5,414 nt of DNA from Lachnoclostridium sp. UBA7097. Lineage in GTDB: Bacteria; Bacillota; Clostridia; Lachnospirales; Lachnospiraceae. Made by a program: the position numbers and the translations under genes. This document shows, piece after piece, positions 1-5,414 of the stretch (its first letter is position 1; the number at the start of each line of letters is the position of its first letter). The stretch covers positions 343-5,756 of the forward strand of contig DKYP01000139.1 of NCBI GenBank assembly GCA_002499945.1, in the 5' to 3' direction. The notes beneath the pieces are model-generated. The model was not told where the DNA came from, searched no databases, and was given only the letters and a program-made list of their open reading frames with translations.

Positions 1-324
1 TACTGGATTAACAGCAGTGGCAATGATATAGTAAAGGATATTTTAAGCAGGGCTTCAGCTAATACTAAGGAGCAGATTGAAAGCCTTGTTTCAGAAGAAA
101 GCATAAAACGGGTTATAAATACTGATTTAACATATGCAGATTTAAAGAATGCAGATAAAGTCCAGAAAGAAACTTATCTGTGGAGTGTACTTTATTCTAT
201 GGGGTATTTAACAGATGCAGCAAGACCAGAAGGCAAAATCCATACACTGGTTATTCCCAACAAAGAAATTTTAGAAATTTACAGGCAGGTTTTAACCTCA
301 TTAAGTAAGCCCTCCGGTTCTTAA
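1..324 (+). CDS. C-terminal part of an AAA-ATPase / PD-(D/E)XK-family protein, apparently lacking its nuclease domain
   Basis: The reading frame is open from base 1 and ends at TAA 322-324, giving 107 residues; its start lies outside the window. The fragment opens with YWINSSGNDIV, which resembles the YWxNTSxNxxI motif of the 'predicted AAA-ATPase' family (PF09820-like). It then has LWSVLYSMGYLT (residues 60-71) and VIPNKEILEIYR (84-95), both typical of the end of that region. In family members as I know them, a PD-(D/E)XK nuclease-like domain of roughly 150-200 residues follows the IPNxE segment. Here only about 12 residues follow (ending SKPSGS), and no nuclease residues can be read in the next 140 bases. 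The protein is therefore probably C-terminally truncated, or belongs to a short subfamily. The last codons lie inside an inverted repeat. The cellular role of this family is unclear; links to mobile elements or defence are only suggested. Family call fairly sure, truncation an inference. Confidence 0.72.
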   Translation, partial: YWINSSGNDIVKDILSRASANTKEQIESLVSEESIKRVINTDLTYADLKNADKVQKETYLWSVLYSMGYLTDAARPEGKIHTLVIPNKEILEIYRQVLTSLSKPSGS

Positions 325-350
325 TTGTTTGTTATGGGTTTACTTAATGA
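298..350. repeat. 15-bp inverted repeat overlapping the end of the truncated gene
   Basis: Arm 298-312 (TCATTAAGTAAGCCC) is complementary to arm 336-350 (GGGTTTACTTAATGA) over all 15 positions, with one G-U pair (G309/T339). The 23-base loop holds the TAA stop of the upstream gene. No T-run follows on either strand, so this does not look like a normal Rho-independent terminator. It could be a 3'-end RNA stem, a small palindromic repeat element, or a leftover of an insertion that removed the rest of the gene. The pairing is seen directly; the meaning is open. Confidence 0.7.
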
Positions 351-374
351 AATTAAAAACCAGGATACCAAAGC

Positions 375-414
375 AAGACACAGGTCTGTTTTTTATGCAG
401 GCTGTGTCTTTTAT
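375..414 (+). terminator. Probable Rho-independent terminator
   Basis: AAGACACAG (375-383) pairs perfectly with CTGTGTCTT (402-410). Inside, CTG (386-388) can pair with CAG (398-400). The stem runs into a short T-rich tract (TCTTTTAT). It sits between the truncated gene and the promoter of the next operon, which is where a terminator is expected. The T-run is short, so its efficiency is uncertain. Confidence 0.55.
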
Positions 415-428
415 ACTTTGTAATATTG

Positions 429-437
429 TGTTATAAT
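429..437 (+). promoter_or_regulatory. Extended -10 promoter of the LUD-hydE-topB operon
   Basis: TGTTATAAT is a perfect extended -10 element (TG at 429-430, one base, TATAAT at 432-437). No good -35 hexamer lies at the right distance (TTTTAT at 409-414 with a 17-base gap is poor), which fits an extended -10 promoter. Transcription would begin near 444. An excellent AAGGAGGT ribosome binding site (457-464) follows, six bases before the ATG at 471. No operator-like dyad was seen in this short leader. Confidence 0.62.
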
Positions 438-470
438 AGCATTTATTAAAAATAAAAAGGAGGTATTATA

Positions 471-1130
471 ATGGATAGTAATGAACCAGACCTTACACCA
501 AAGCAGGTTAATTACCAGAATCTTGCGGAAAATATTATTAATAAATTTAATTTACGTGGCATTGAGGGCTATTATTGTGTTGACAGGGAGGAGGCTAATG
601 CAAAGGCAAAGCGTTTTCTTACGCCTGATTGCACTATTTCCTGGGGCGGTTCTGCCACGCTGGATGAAATCGGGCTTATTGATGATTTGAAAGAGTCTGA
701 TGATTATATACTTTATGACAGGATGGCAGCAAAGTCTGCTGAAGATAAAAAAGAGATGGCTGGCAAAATCTTTACATCGGATTATTATTTTATGAGTTCC
801 AATGCTATTACAATGGACGGGGAGATTGTAAATATTGATGGCAATGGCAACAGGGTTGCATGTCTTTGTAATGGGCCAGATAATGTAATAATTATTGCTG
901 GAATGAATAAAATAGTAAGGGATGTCCATGAGGCTGTTTCGCGCACAAGGAATATTGCTGCACCGCCAAATGCTGTAAGGCTCGGGCTTGATACCCCATG
1001 TGCAAGTTCTGGCAGGTGTACGGACTGTTTTGTTCCTGGCTGCATGTGCGGACAGATTGTAATAACAAGGCTGTCACGTATTCCAGGCCGTATTAAGGTT
1101 ATACTAGTAGGAGAGGAGTTAGGCTATTAA
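471..1130 (+). CDS. LUD-domain protein (LutC/YkgG-like, 'lactate utilization protein') with Cys-rich C-terminus
   Basis: This 219-residue protein fits the size of stand-alone LUD (DUF162) proteins. Family motifs are SWGGSATLDEIGL (57-69), DYYFMSSNAITMDGEIVNID (104-123), GNRVAC (126-131) and IIIAGMNKIVRDVHEA (140-155). The C-terminal segment has Cys177, 183, 186, 191 and 193 in TPCASSGRCTDCFVPGCMC, followed by ILVGEELGY. Clostridial stand-alone members, as I recall them, carry a similar four-Cys segment (C..TGKC.DC....C), which could hold a metal or Fe-S cluster; that is inference. LUD proteins of the LutABC complex take part in lactate oxidation, but no lutA or lutB is present, so the lactate label is only a family name. 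The start is set by AAGGAGGT at 457-464. It is the first gene of the operon and ends two bases before hydE. No signal peptide or membrane segment; cytosolic. Confidence 0.9.
   Translation: MDSNEPDLTPKQVNYQNLAENIINKFNLRGIEGYYCVDREEANAKAKRFLTPDCTISWGGSATLDEIGLIDDLKESDDYILYDRMAAKSAEDKKEMAGKIFTSDYYFMSSNAITMDGEIVNIDGNGNRVACLCNGPDNVIIIAGMNKIVRDVHEAVSRTRNIAAPPNAVRLGLDTPCASSGRCTDCFVPGCMCGQIVITRLSRIPGRIKVILVGEELGY
1109..1118 (+). promoter_or_regulatory. Ribosome binding site of hydE inside the end of the LUD gene
   Basis: AGGAGAGGAG is the only purine-rich site before the hydE ATG at 1133. It lies within the last codons of the LUD gene and 14 bases from the start, longer than usual. With only TT between the LUD stop and the hydE start, terminating ribosomes probably help initiation (translational coupling). 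The next in-frame ATG (1157) has no such site. Confidence 0.5.
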
Positions 1131-1132
1131 TT

Positions 1133-2209
1133 ATGCCGAAGGTTAAAACAAGCCAGATGCATATTATTGACAAGCTTTATGCCGGGGAGATGCCTGGCAG
1201 GGAGGAGCTTATACAGCTTTTAACCTGCCATGGCAGGGAAGATGCAGAGTATCTTTTCCAGCTTGCAAGGCAGGTACGGGAAAGGATATATGGAAAGGAT
1301 GTTTATATACGCGGGCTGGTTGAATTTACCAATTATTGCCGCAATAACTGCTATTACTGTGGCATAAGGCGTGGCAATGGGAATGTATGCAGGTACAGGT
1401 TAAGCGATAAAGAGATATATAACTGTTGTGATGAGGGCTACAGCCTTGGCTTCCGTACATTTGTGCTGCAGGGCGGTGAGGATGTTTATTTTACCAGGGA
1501 GAGGCTTTGTAAAATTATAGAAAATATTAAAAGAAAGTATCCGGATTGTGCAGTAACGCTTTCTGTTGGTGAAAGGGATTATAAGGATTATCTTGCATGG
1601 TACGAAAGTGGTGCTGACAGGTATCTTCTGCGCCATGAAACAGCTGTGGAATGGCATTATGGCAAACTGCATCCTGCGGAAATGTCACTTGCGCACAGAA
1701 AGGAATGCCTTTTTATGCTTAAAGAGATAGGATACCAGACAGGTGCTGGTTTTATGGTGGGTTCACCGTTCCAGACACCAGAGTGTATTGTAGAGGATTT
1801 ATATTTTTTGCGCAGTTTAAAGCCGCATATGGTGGGGATAGGGCCGTTTATTTCACAAAAGGATACACCTTTTGCAGATAAAGATAACGGGACACTGGAA
1901 CAGACGCTTTTCCTGCTTGGGATTATAAGGCTTATGCTTCCATATGTGCTTCTGCCTGCAACAACTGCACTTGGTACTATTGCACCTGACGGGCGTGAAC
2001 GTGGGCTTCTTGCAGGGGCAAATGTTGTTATGCCAAACCTTTCGCCTGTTTCTGTAAGGGATAAATACAGTTTATATGACAATAAAATATGCACAGGTGA
2101 GGAGTCAGCCCAGTGCAGGGAATGTCTGGAAAAACGCATAGAACAGACAGGATACAGGATGGTAACAGGGCGTGGGGACTACAGGTATAAGGATATTATT
2201 GGATTTTAG
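1133..2209 (+). CDS. hydE: [FeFe]-hydrogenase H-cluster maturation radical SAM protein HydE
   Basis: The 358-residue product has the usual HydE length. The radical-SAM cluster motif is Cys69-x3-Cys73-x2-Cys76 (YCRNNCYYCGIRRGN), followed by the SAM-binding GGE motif in VLQGGED (111-117). Other HydE hallmarks are DRYLLRHET (162-170), GYQTGAGFMVGSP (200-212), PHMVGIGPFI (231-240), LLPATTALGTI (273-283) and GANVVMPNLSP (295-305). Cys320, Cys328 and Cys331 have the C-x7-C-x2-C spacing of the accessory, non-essential Fe-S site known from Thermotoga maritima HydE. HydE works with HydF and HydG to build the diiron subcluster of [FeFe]-hydrogenase in the cytosol; it acts on a cysteine-bound Fe(CO)2(CN) product of HydG. 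Neither partner nor a hydrogenase is in this window, so they must lie elsewhere if the pathway works. The gene is coupled to the LUD gene upstream and is followed 17 bases later by a small membrane protein gene. Confidence 0.96.
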   Translation: MPKVKTSQMHIIDKLYAGEMPGREELIQLLTCHGREDAEYLFQLARQVRERIYGKDVYIRGLVEFTNYCRNNCYYCGIRRGNGNVCRYRLSDKEIYNCCDEGYSLGFRTFVLQGGEDVYFTRERLCKIIENIKRKYPDCAVTLSVGERDYKDYLAWYESGADRYLLRHETAVEWHYGKLHPAEMSLAHRKECLFMLKEIGYQTGAGFMVGSPFQTPECIVEDLYFLRSLKPHMVGIGPFISQKDTPFADKDNGTLEQTLFLLGIIRLMLPYVLLPATTALGTIAPDGRERGLLAGANVVMPNLSPVSVRDKYSLYDNKICTGEESAQCRECLEKRIEQTGYRMVTGRGDYRYKDIIGF

Positions 2210-2226
2210 AAAGGAAGGGCTGGATT

Positions 2227-2385
2227 ATGAGCAGAAAAACAGATGTAAATATTGATATCAATGTTACTAAAATTGTAAAATATGTATGTATTGCCGGTAT
2301 TGTTATTGTTGCAGTTATTTTTATAGAAAAGGCTTTTAAGGAGTTTGTAAAATCGCCGTCATGTATAAAGAAGTGCACAGATTAA
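2227..2385 (+). CDS. Small single-pass membrane protein, unknown function (52 residues)
   Basis: ATG at 2227 follows a good AAAGGAAGG site (2210-2218) and opens a 52-codon frame ending TAA 2383-2385. It fills the gap between hydE and topB neatly (17 and 24 bases on each side), which supports it being a real gene. The N-terminus MSRKTDVNIDINVTKIVK is polar and basic. A hydrophobic stretch follows at about residues 19-33 (YVCIAGIVIVAVIFI), then an amphipathic basic segment (EKAFKEFVK) and a tail with two cysteines spaced C-x3-C (CIKKC, 46-50). There is no cleavage-site pattern typical of a secreted protein, so it is more likely membrane-anchored. Positive charge is present on both sides, so topology is unclear. 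I do not recognise a family. A role with HydE or the topoisomerase cannot be claimed beyond shared transcription. Confidence 0.72.
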   Translation: MSRKTDVNIDINVTKIVKYVCIAGIVIVAVIFIEKAFKEFVKSPSCIKKCTD

Positions 2386-2409
2386 GTTATAAAAGGATTA
2401 ATTATTAGT

Positions 2410-4488
2410 ATGGATAAATATTTGTTTATAGCAGAAAAACCAAGTGTTGCCAAAGAGTTTGCCAAAGTCCTTGGAGTACAGGGCAGCCAGGGAAATGGTT
2501 ATCTTGAATCAGAAAAGTATATTGTAACATGGTGTGTAGGCCACCTTGTTACAATGAGTTATCCTGATGTATATGACCCTGCTTTAAAAAAGTGGTCACT
2601 GGATACACTTCCATTCCTGCCGGAAAGTTTTCTCTATGAATTGGTACCTGATGTCAAAAAGCAGTTTAAAATAGTTGCAGGTCTTTTAAACAGGAAAGAT
2701 GTTACAAGGATTTATGTGTGTACCGATTCAGGACGTGAGGGGGAATATATTTACAGGCTTGTAGACCAGATGGCAAAGGTTTCGGAGAGTAAAGATAAGA
2801 GGCGTGTGTGGATTGATTCGCAGACAGAAGAGGAGATAAAAAGGGGGATACGTGATGCAAAACCACTATCTGAATATGATAACCTTTCTGCATCAGCATA
2901 TTTAAGGGCTAAAGAAGATTATCTTATAGGTATTAATTTTTCACGTGTACTTTCTTTAAAATATGGGAATGCGGTTAAGAATTACCTTAAAAATGGCAAA
3001 TGGACAGCAATATCTGCTGGCAGGGTTATGACATGTGTACTTGGTATGGTTGTAAAACGTGAACGTGAGATAAGGAACTTTGTTAAAACACCTTTTTACA
3101 GGGTGGTGGGGCATTTTAGCTATAACGGGCAGGAACTTGACGGGGAATGGCGGGCTGTGGAAGGTTCTGGTTATTTTAAATCACCACTTCTTTATAAGGA
3201 AAATGGTTTTAAAGAAAGAAAAGATGCAATAGTTTTATGCCAGGCGCTTGGCACAATGGCGGCAGATAACGGCGGCAATAATGATTTATTCCCATATACA
3301 GGCAATAAAGCTGTTATAGAGAAGGCTGAAAGGAAGAAGGAAAAGAAAAACCCCCCGTTATTATTTAACCTTGCGGAGCTGCAGAATACATGTTCCAGGC
3401 TTTTTAAGACAAGCCCTGATGAAACTTTGAAAATTGTACAGGAACTTTACGAAAAAAAGCTTGTAACATATCCAAGGACTGATGCAAGGGTGCTTTCTAC
3501 AGCGGTTGCCAAGGAAATTAAAAAGAACATTGCAGGGCTTGTTAATTATTCTGTTACCAGTACATATGCACAGAATATACTGCAAAATGAAAGTTATAAA
3601 AATATTGCAAAGACAAGATATGTTAATGACAAGCAGGTTACAGACCATTATGCAATAATACCTACAGGACAGGGACTTGGGGCTTTAAGAAGCCTTGACA
3701 CCAGGTCATCAAGGGTATATGAGGTAATAGTGCGCAGGTTTTTATGTATATTTTACCCGCCTGCAGAGTATACTAAGACCTCACTGGTCATAAGGCATGG
3801 CAAAGAACTGTTTTTTGCCAGTTTTAAAGTGCTTGTAAAACAGGGATACCTTGAACTTGCAACACCTTCATTTGCAAAGAAAGAAACAGGAAACCAGCCT
3901 GTGGAAAGTAATAATGGCAAGGAAGAAGCTGGCAGCGGGAACCAGGAGCAGGAAACATTTGATGAAAACCTTATAAACATGGTTAAACAGCTAAAAAAAG
4001 GAATGGAACTTGAATTTACAAGCACAGAAATAAAAGAGGGCGAAACTTCACCGCCAAAACGTTATAATTCGGGTTCAATGATACTTGCAATGGAAAATGC
4101 AGGCCAGCTTATAGAAGATGAGGATTTGCGTGCACAGATAAAAGGAAGTGGCATTGGCACAAGTGCAACAAGGGCGGAGATATTAAGCAAGCTTGTTAAG
4201 ATTAAATATCTGAAGCTTAATAAAAAAACACAGATAATAACACCTGAACTTATTGGCGAAATGGTTTATGATGTTGTAAATAATTCAATACGCTCACTGC
4301 TTAACCCTGAACTTACAGCAAGCTGGGAACTGGGGCTTGCGCTTGTGGCAGATGGAAAGATTACGGAAGAGGAGTATATGAAAAAACTTGATGATTTTAT
4401 TATAAGGCGTGTTGAAGGTGTAAAGAATATTAACAATTCATATATGTTAAAACAATACTTTGATGCAGCTGCCGCATATTATAAGTAA
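2410..4488 (+). CDS. topB: Type IA DNA topoisomerase (topoisomerase III-like)
   Basis: This 692-residue enzyme is expected to relax or decatenate DNA by cutting one strand through a 5'-phosphotyrosine link. The Toprim domain starts with FIAEKPSVAKEFA (6-18, Glu9) and includes YVCTDSGREGEYIYR (102-116). The catalytic tyrosine is Tyr354 in LVTYPRTDARVLS (351-363), preceded by PPLLFNLAELQ (315-325). SAGRVMTCVLGMVVKRE (202-218) corresponds to the GRVQTPTL motif of E. coli enzymes but is altered. GSGIGTSATRAEI (579-591) and PELTASWE (633-640) complete the core. No C-terminal zinc fingers are present; the length favours topoisomerase III over TopA. A low-complexity segment rich in E, N, G and Q (about 490-518) looks like a flexible insert. 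The second Asp of the Toprim DxD pair is Gly108. The ribosome site (AAAAGGA, 2391-2397) is weak and 12 bases away. TopB also occurs on conjugative elements, but no transfer genes are seen here. Confidence 0.93.
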   Translation: MDKYLFIAEKPSVAKEFAKVLGVQGSQGNGYLESEKYIVTWCVGHLVTMSYPDVYDPALKKWSLDTLPFLPESFLYELVPDVKKQFKIVAGLLNRKDVTRIYVCTDSGREGEYIYRLVDQMAKVSESKDKRRVWIDSQTEEEIKRGIRDAKPLSEYDNLSASAYLRAKEDYLIGINFSRVLSLKYGNAVKNYLKNGKWTAISAGRVMTCVLGMVVKREREIRNFVKTPFYRVVGHFSYNGQELDGEWRAVEGSGYFKSPLLYKENGFKERKDAIVLCQALGTMAADNGGNNDLFPYTGNKAVIEKAERKKEKKNPPLLFNLAELQNTCSRLFKTSPDETLKIVQELYEKKLVTYPRTDARVLSTAVAKEIKKNIAGLVNYSVTSTYAQNILQNESYKNIAKTRYVNDKQVTDHYAIIPTGQGLGALRSLDTRSSRVYEVIVRRFLCIFYPPAEYTKTSLVIRHGKELFFASFKVLVKQGYLELATPSFAKKETGNQPVESNNGKEEAGSGNQEQETFDENLINMVKQLKKGMELEFTSTEIKEGETSPPKRYNSGSMILAMENAGQLIEDEDLRAQIKGSGIGTSATRAEILSKLVKIKYLKLNKKTQIITPELIGEMVYDVVNNSIRSLLNPELTASWELGLALVADGKITEEEYMKKLDDFIIRRVEGVKNINNSYMLKQYFDAAAAYYK

Positions 4489-4505
4489 AAAACCGGAGGT
4501 CTATT

Positions 4506-5174
4506 ATGTATGACAAGTTAAAAAACAAAAAACTATTTAATATGGATGAAACCATAGCAGCAGGTATATTTGAAGATACGGAGTTTCCATGGGAGGTCCT
4601 TCCCAAGATAAAGGATTTTGTAATAGAACTTGGAAATAAACTGGATATGGATGATTATGAACTTAAAGGTGAAAATATCTGGATTGCAAAAAGTGCCAGG
4701 GTTGCACCAACGGCATATATTACCGGTCCTTGCATAATAGGGAAGGATACGGAAGTGCGCCACTGTGCATTTATAAGGGGAAATGCAATCGTTGGTGAAA
4801 ACTGTGTTGTTGGAAATTCCACAGAGCTTAAAAATGTACTTCTTTTTAATAATGTACAGGTACCGCATTATAATTATGTCGGCGATTCCATACTTGGCTA
4901 TAAGTCGCATATGGGGGCAGGTTCCATTACTTCCAATGTGAAATCTGATAAAACTATGGTTACACTCTGGTATGAGGGTGATAAAATCGGTACCGGGCTT
5001 AAAAAAATGGGCGCAATACTTGGCAATTTTGTAGAAGTGGGCTGCAACAGTGTATTAAACCCAGGTACAATTATAGGAAGTAATACAAATATTTACCCGC
5101 TGTCAATGGTGCGTGGGTATGTACCTGGTAAAAGCATATATAAAAAGAAAGGCGAAATTACAGAAAAATATTAA
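4506..5174 (+). CDS. Left-handed beta-helix (hexapeptide-repeat) acyltransferase-like protein, GlmU C-domain-like
   Basis: The 222-residue product has an N-terminal alpha-helical part (about 1-52), then hexapeptide repeats from about 58 to 195, for example IAKSARVAPTAYITGPCIIG, AIVGENCVVG and FVEVGCNSVLNPGTIIG. The central segment GNSTELKN (103-110), VPHYNYVGDSILG (119-131) and MGAGSITSN (136-144) resembles the acetyl-CoA site of GlmU, where a His in a HxxYxGD context is the catalytic base; His121 is the likely counterpart. It lacks the N-terminal pyrophosphorylase domain of full GlmU (about 450 residues), so labels such as 'UDP-GlcNAc pyrophosphorylase' would mislead. Such proteins usually act as trimers on sugar nucleotides or similar substrates; the actual substrate is unknown. 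A strong GGAGG (4495-4499) sits six bases before the ATG, 17 bases after topB, so it is the last gene of the operon. No clear terminator follows. Confidence 0.85.
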   Translation: MYDKLKNKKLFNMDETIAAGIFEDTEFPWEVLPKIKDFVIELGNKLDMDDYELKGENIWIAKSARVAPTAYITGPCIIGKDTEVRHCAFIRGNAIVGENCVVGNSTELKNVLLFNNVQVPHYNYVGDSILGYKSHMGAGSITSNVKSDKTMVTLWYEGDKIGTGLKKMGAILGNFVEVGCNSVLNPGTIIGSNTNIYPLSMVRGYVPGKSIYKKKGEITEKY

Positions 5175-5228
5175 GATAGTGTGAAAAATACATCTTTATG
5201 CAAGATTTCTGGTATTCCAGCCATGAAG

Positions 5229-5275
5229 AATTGTCCGCTGGGACGCCGGAAACTTGCTGTGTACCCAGGAAAATT
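5229..5275 (+). other. Candidate structured RNA or hairpin between operon and tRNA
   Basis: Inside an AT-rich gap, 5229-5275 can fold into a long imperfect hairpin. AATT (5229-5232) pairs with AATT (5272-5275), TC (5234-5235) with GA (5269-5270), CTGGG (5238-5242) with CCCAG (5264-5268), and ACGC (5243-5246) with GTGT (5259-5262, A5263 bulged). The loop is CGGAAACTTGCT. A small CTGG-TATT-CCAG hairpin (5209-5220) lies just upstream. No T-run follows, so it is not a standard terminator. It overlaps a 21-codon frame (5223-5288) that lacks a ribosome binding site. It could be a small RNA, a processed 3' end of the operon, or chance pairing. Nothing in it matches a riboswitch class I know. Confidence 0.35.
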
Positions 5276-5325
5276 GAAAAAAATTTAAAAAAAAGCTTGC
5301 AATTCTTATAACTATATTATATAAT
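5271..5325 (+). promoter_or_regulatory. Sigma-A promoter of the tRNA gene with A-tract UP element
   Basis: TTGCAA (5297-5302) and TATAAT (5320-5325) are separated by exactly 17 bases, close to the ideal sigma-A promoter. Runs of A (GAAAAAAATTTAAAAAAAAG, 5276-5295) lie directly upstream and look like an UP element, as is common before stable RNA genes. Transcription would begin near 5332, leaving a leader of about 36 bases before the tRNA. The -10 lies within the palindrome ATTATATAAT (5316-5325), probably by chance. Confidence 0.75.
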
Positions 5326-5367
5326 AAGCAAGTGCTCTGATACAGGCAAAGTATTTTTAGTATTTAA

Positions 5368-5414
5368 TGGGCTATCGCCAAACGGTAAGGCACTGGACTC
5401 TGACTCCAGCATTT
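5368..5414 (+). tRNA. tRNA-Gln (anticodon CUG), 5' part, cut by window end
   Basis: The sequence TGGGCTA (5368-5374) is an acceptor 5' strand starting with U, as in bacterial tRNA-Gln. U8 follows, then a D arm with stem GCC (5377-5379) and GGC (5389-5391) around AAACGGTAA. The anticodon arm has stem CTGGA (5393-5397) and TCCAG (5405-5409), with loop CTCTGAC. The anticodon is CTG (5400-5402), reading CAG. The layout matches E. coli tRNA-Gln closely. The variable region, T arm and acceptor 3' strand lie beyond 5414. It may be the first of a tRNA cluster. Confidence 0.9.

Noticed and set aside
3341..3356. A-rich run followed by C6 in topB as a slippage or phase-variation site
   Set aside because: The run is short and encodes a normal KKNPPLLF segment just before the active site; the frame is intact on both sides.
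2410..4488. topB as a sign of an integrated conjugative element
   Set aside because: No relaxase, integrase, type IV secretion or attachment site is visible, and the gene sits in a compact operon with a uniform base composition.
552..4910. Several long open frames on the minus strand
   Set aside because: They lie opposite well-supported + strand genes, have no ribosome sites I could support, and their translations show no recognisable domains.
5192..5208. ATCTT-TATGC-AAGAT-TT as the operon terminator
   Set aside because: The stem is only five bp, AT-rich, and followed by only three or so T; too weak to call.
5236..5268. Possible c-di-GMP-I riboswitch because of the string TGGGACGC
   Set aside because: The other conserved pieces (CAGGGCAAACC-like segment, receptor helices) are absent and no gene but a tRNA lies downstream.
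5316..5325. Perfect palindrome ATTATATAAT as an operator
   Set aside because: It coincides with the -10 box, is made only of A and T, and is expected by chance in such sequence.

Overview
The window looks like chromosomal DNA from an anaerobic Firmicute, most likely a Lachnospiraceae-type Clostridium relative. The reasons are the AT-rich base composition, strong AAGGAGGT/GGAGG ribosome binding sites, frequent AGG and ATA codons, a HydE gene (anaerobic [FeFe]-hydrogenase maturation) and a divergent clostridial-style topoisomerase III. The genus cannot be fixed from this window. All supported genes lie on the + strand.

Left edge (1-410): the C-terminal 107 codons of an AAA-ATPase/PD-(D/E)XK-type protein run in from outside. 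The frame stops at the point where the family normally continues into a nuclease domain. A 15-bp inverted repeat (298-350) straddles this stop, and a second hairpin that looks like a terminator follows (375-414).

Main block (429-5174): an extended -10 promoter (TGTTATAAT, 429-437) precedes five closely packed genes with gaps of 2, 17, 24 and 17 bases. They are a stand-alone LUD-domain protein with a Cys-rich tail, the radical-SAM maturase HydE, an unrecognised 52-residue single-pass membrane protein, a type IA topoisomerase (TopB-like), and a left-handed beta-helix (hexapeptide) protein resembling the acetyltransferase half of GlmU. No terminator or convincing promoter was seen between them, so they probably form one operon. 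The functions do not make one obvious pathway. LUD and HydE are the only pair whose chemistry (iron-sulfur/redox) suggests a link; the rest may be co-transcribed housekeeping genes. No hydrogenase, hydF or hydG is present here.

Right edge (5175-5414): a non-coding stretch contains a relatively GC-rich segment able to form a long imperfect hairpin (5229-5275). It is followed by A-tracts, a near-consensus sigma-A promoter (TTGCAA-17-TATAAT), and the 5' part of a tRNA-Gln(CUG) gene cut by the window end.

I found no clear new multi-gene system. The items most worth checking are the LUD-HydE coupling, the small membrane protein, the palindrome at the truncated nuclease gene, the altered Toprim motif in the topoisomerase, and the structured segment before the tRNA.
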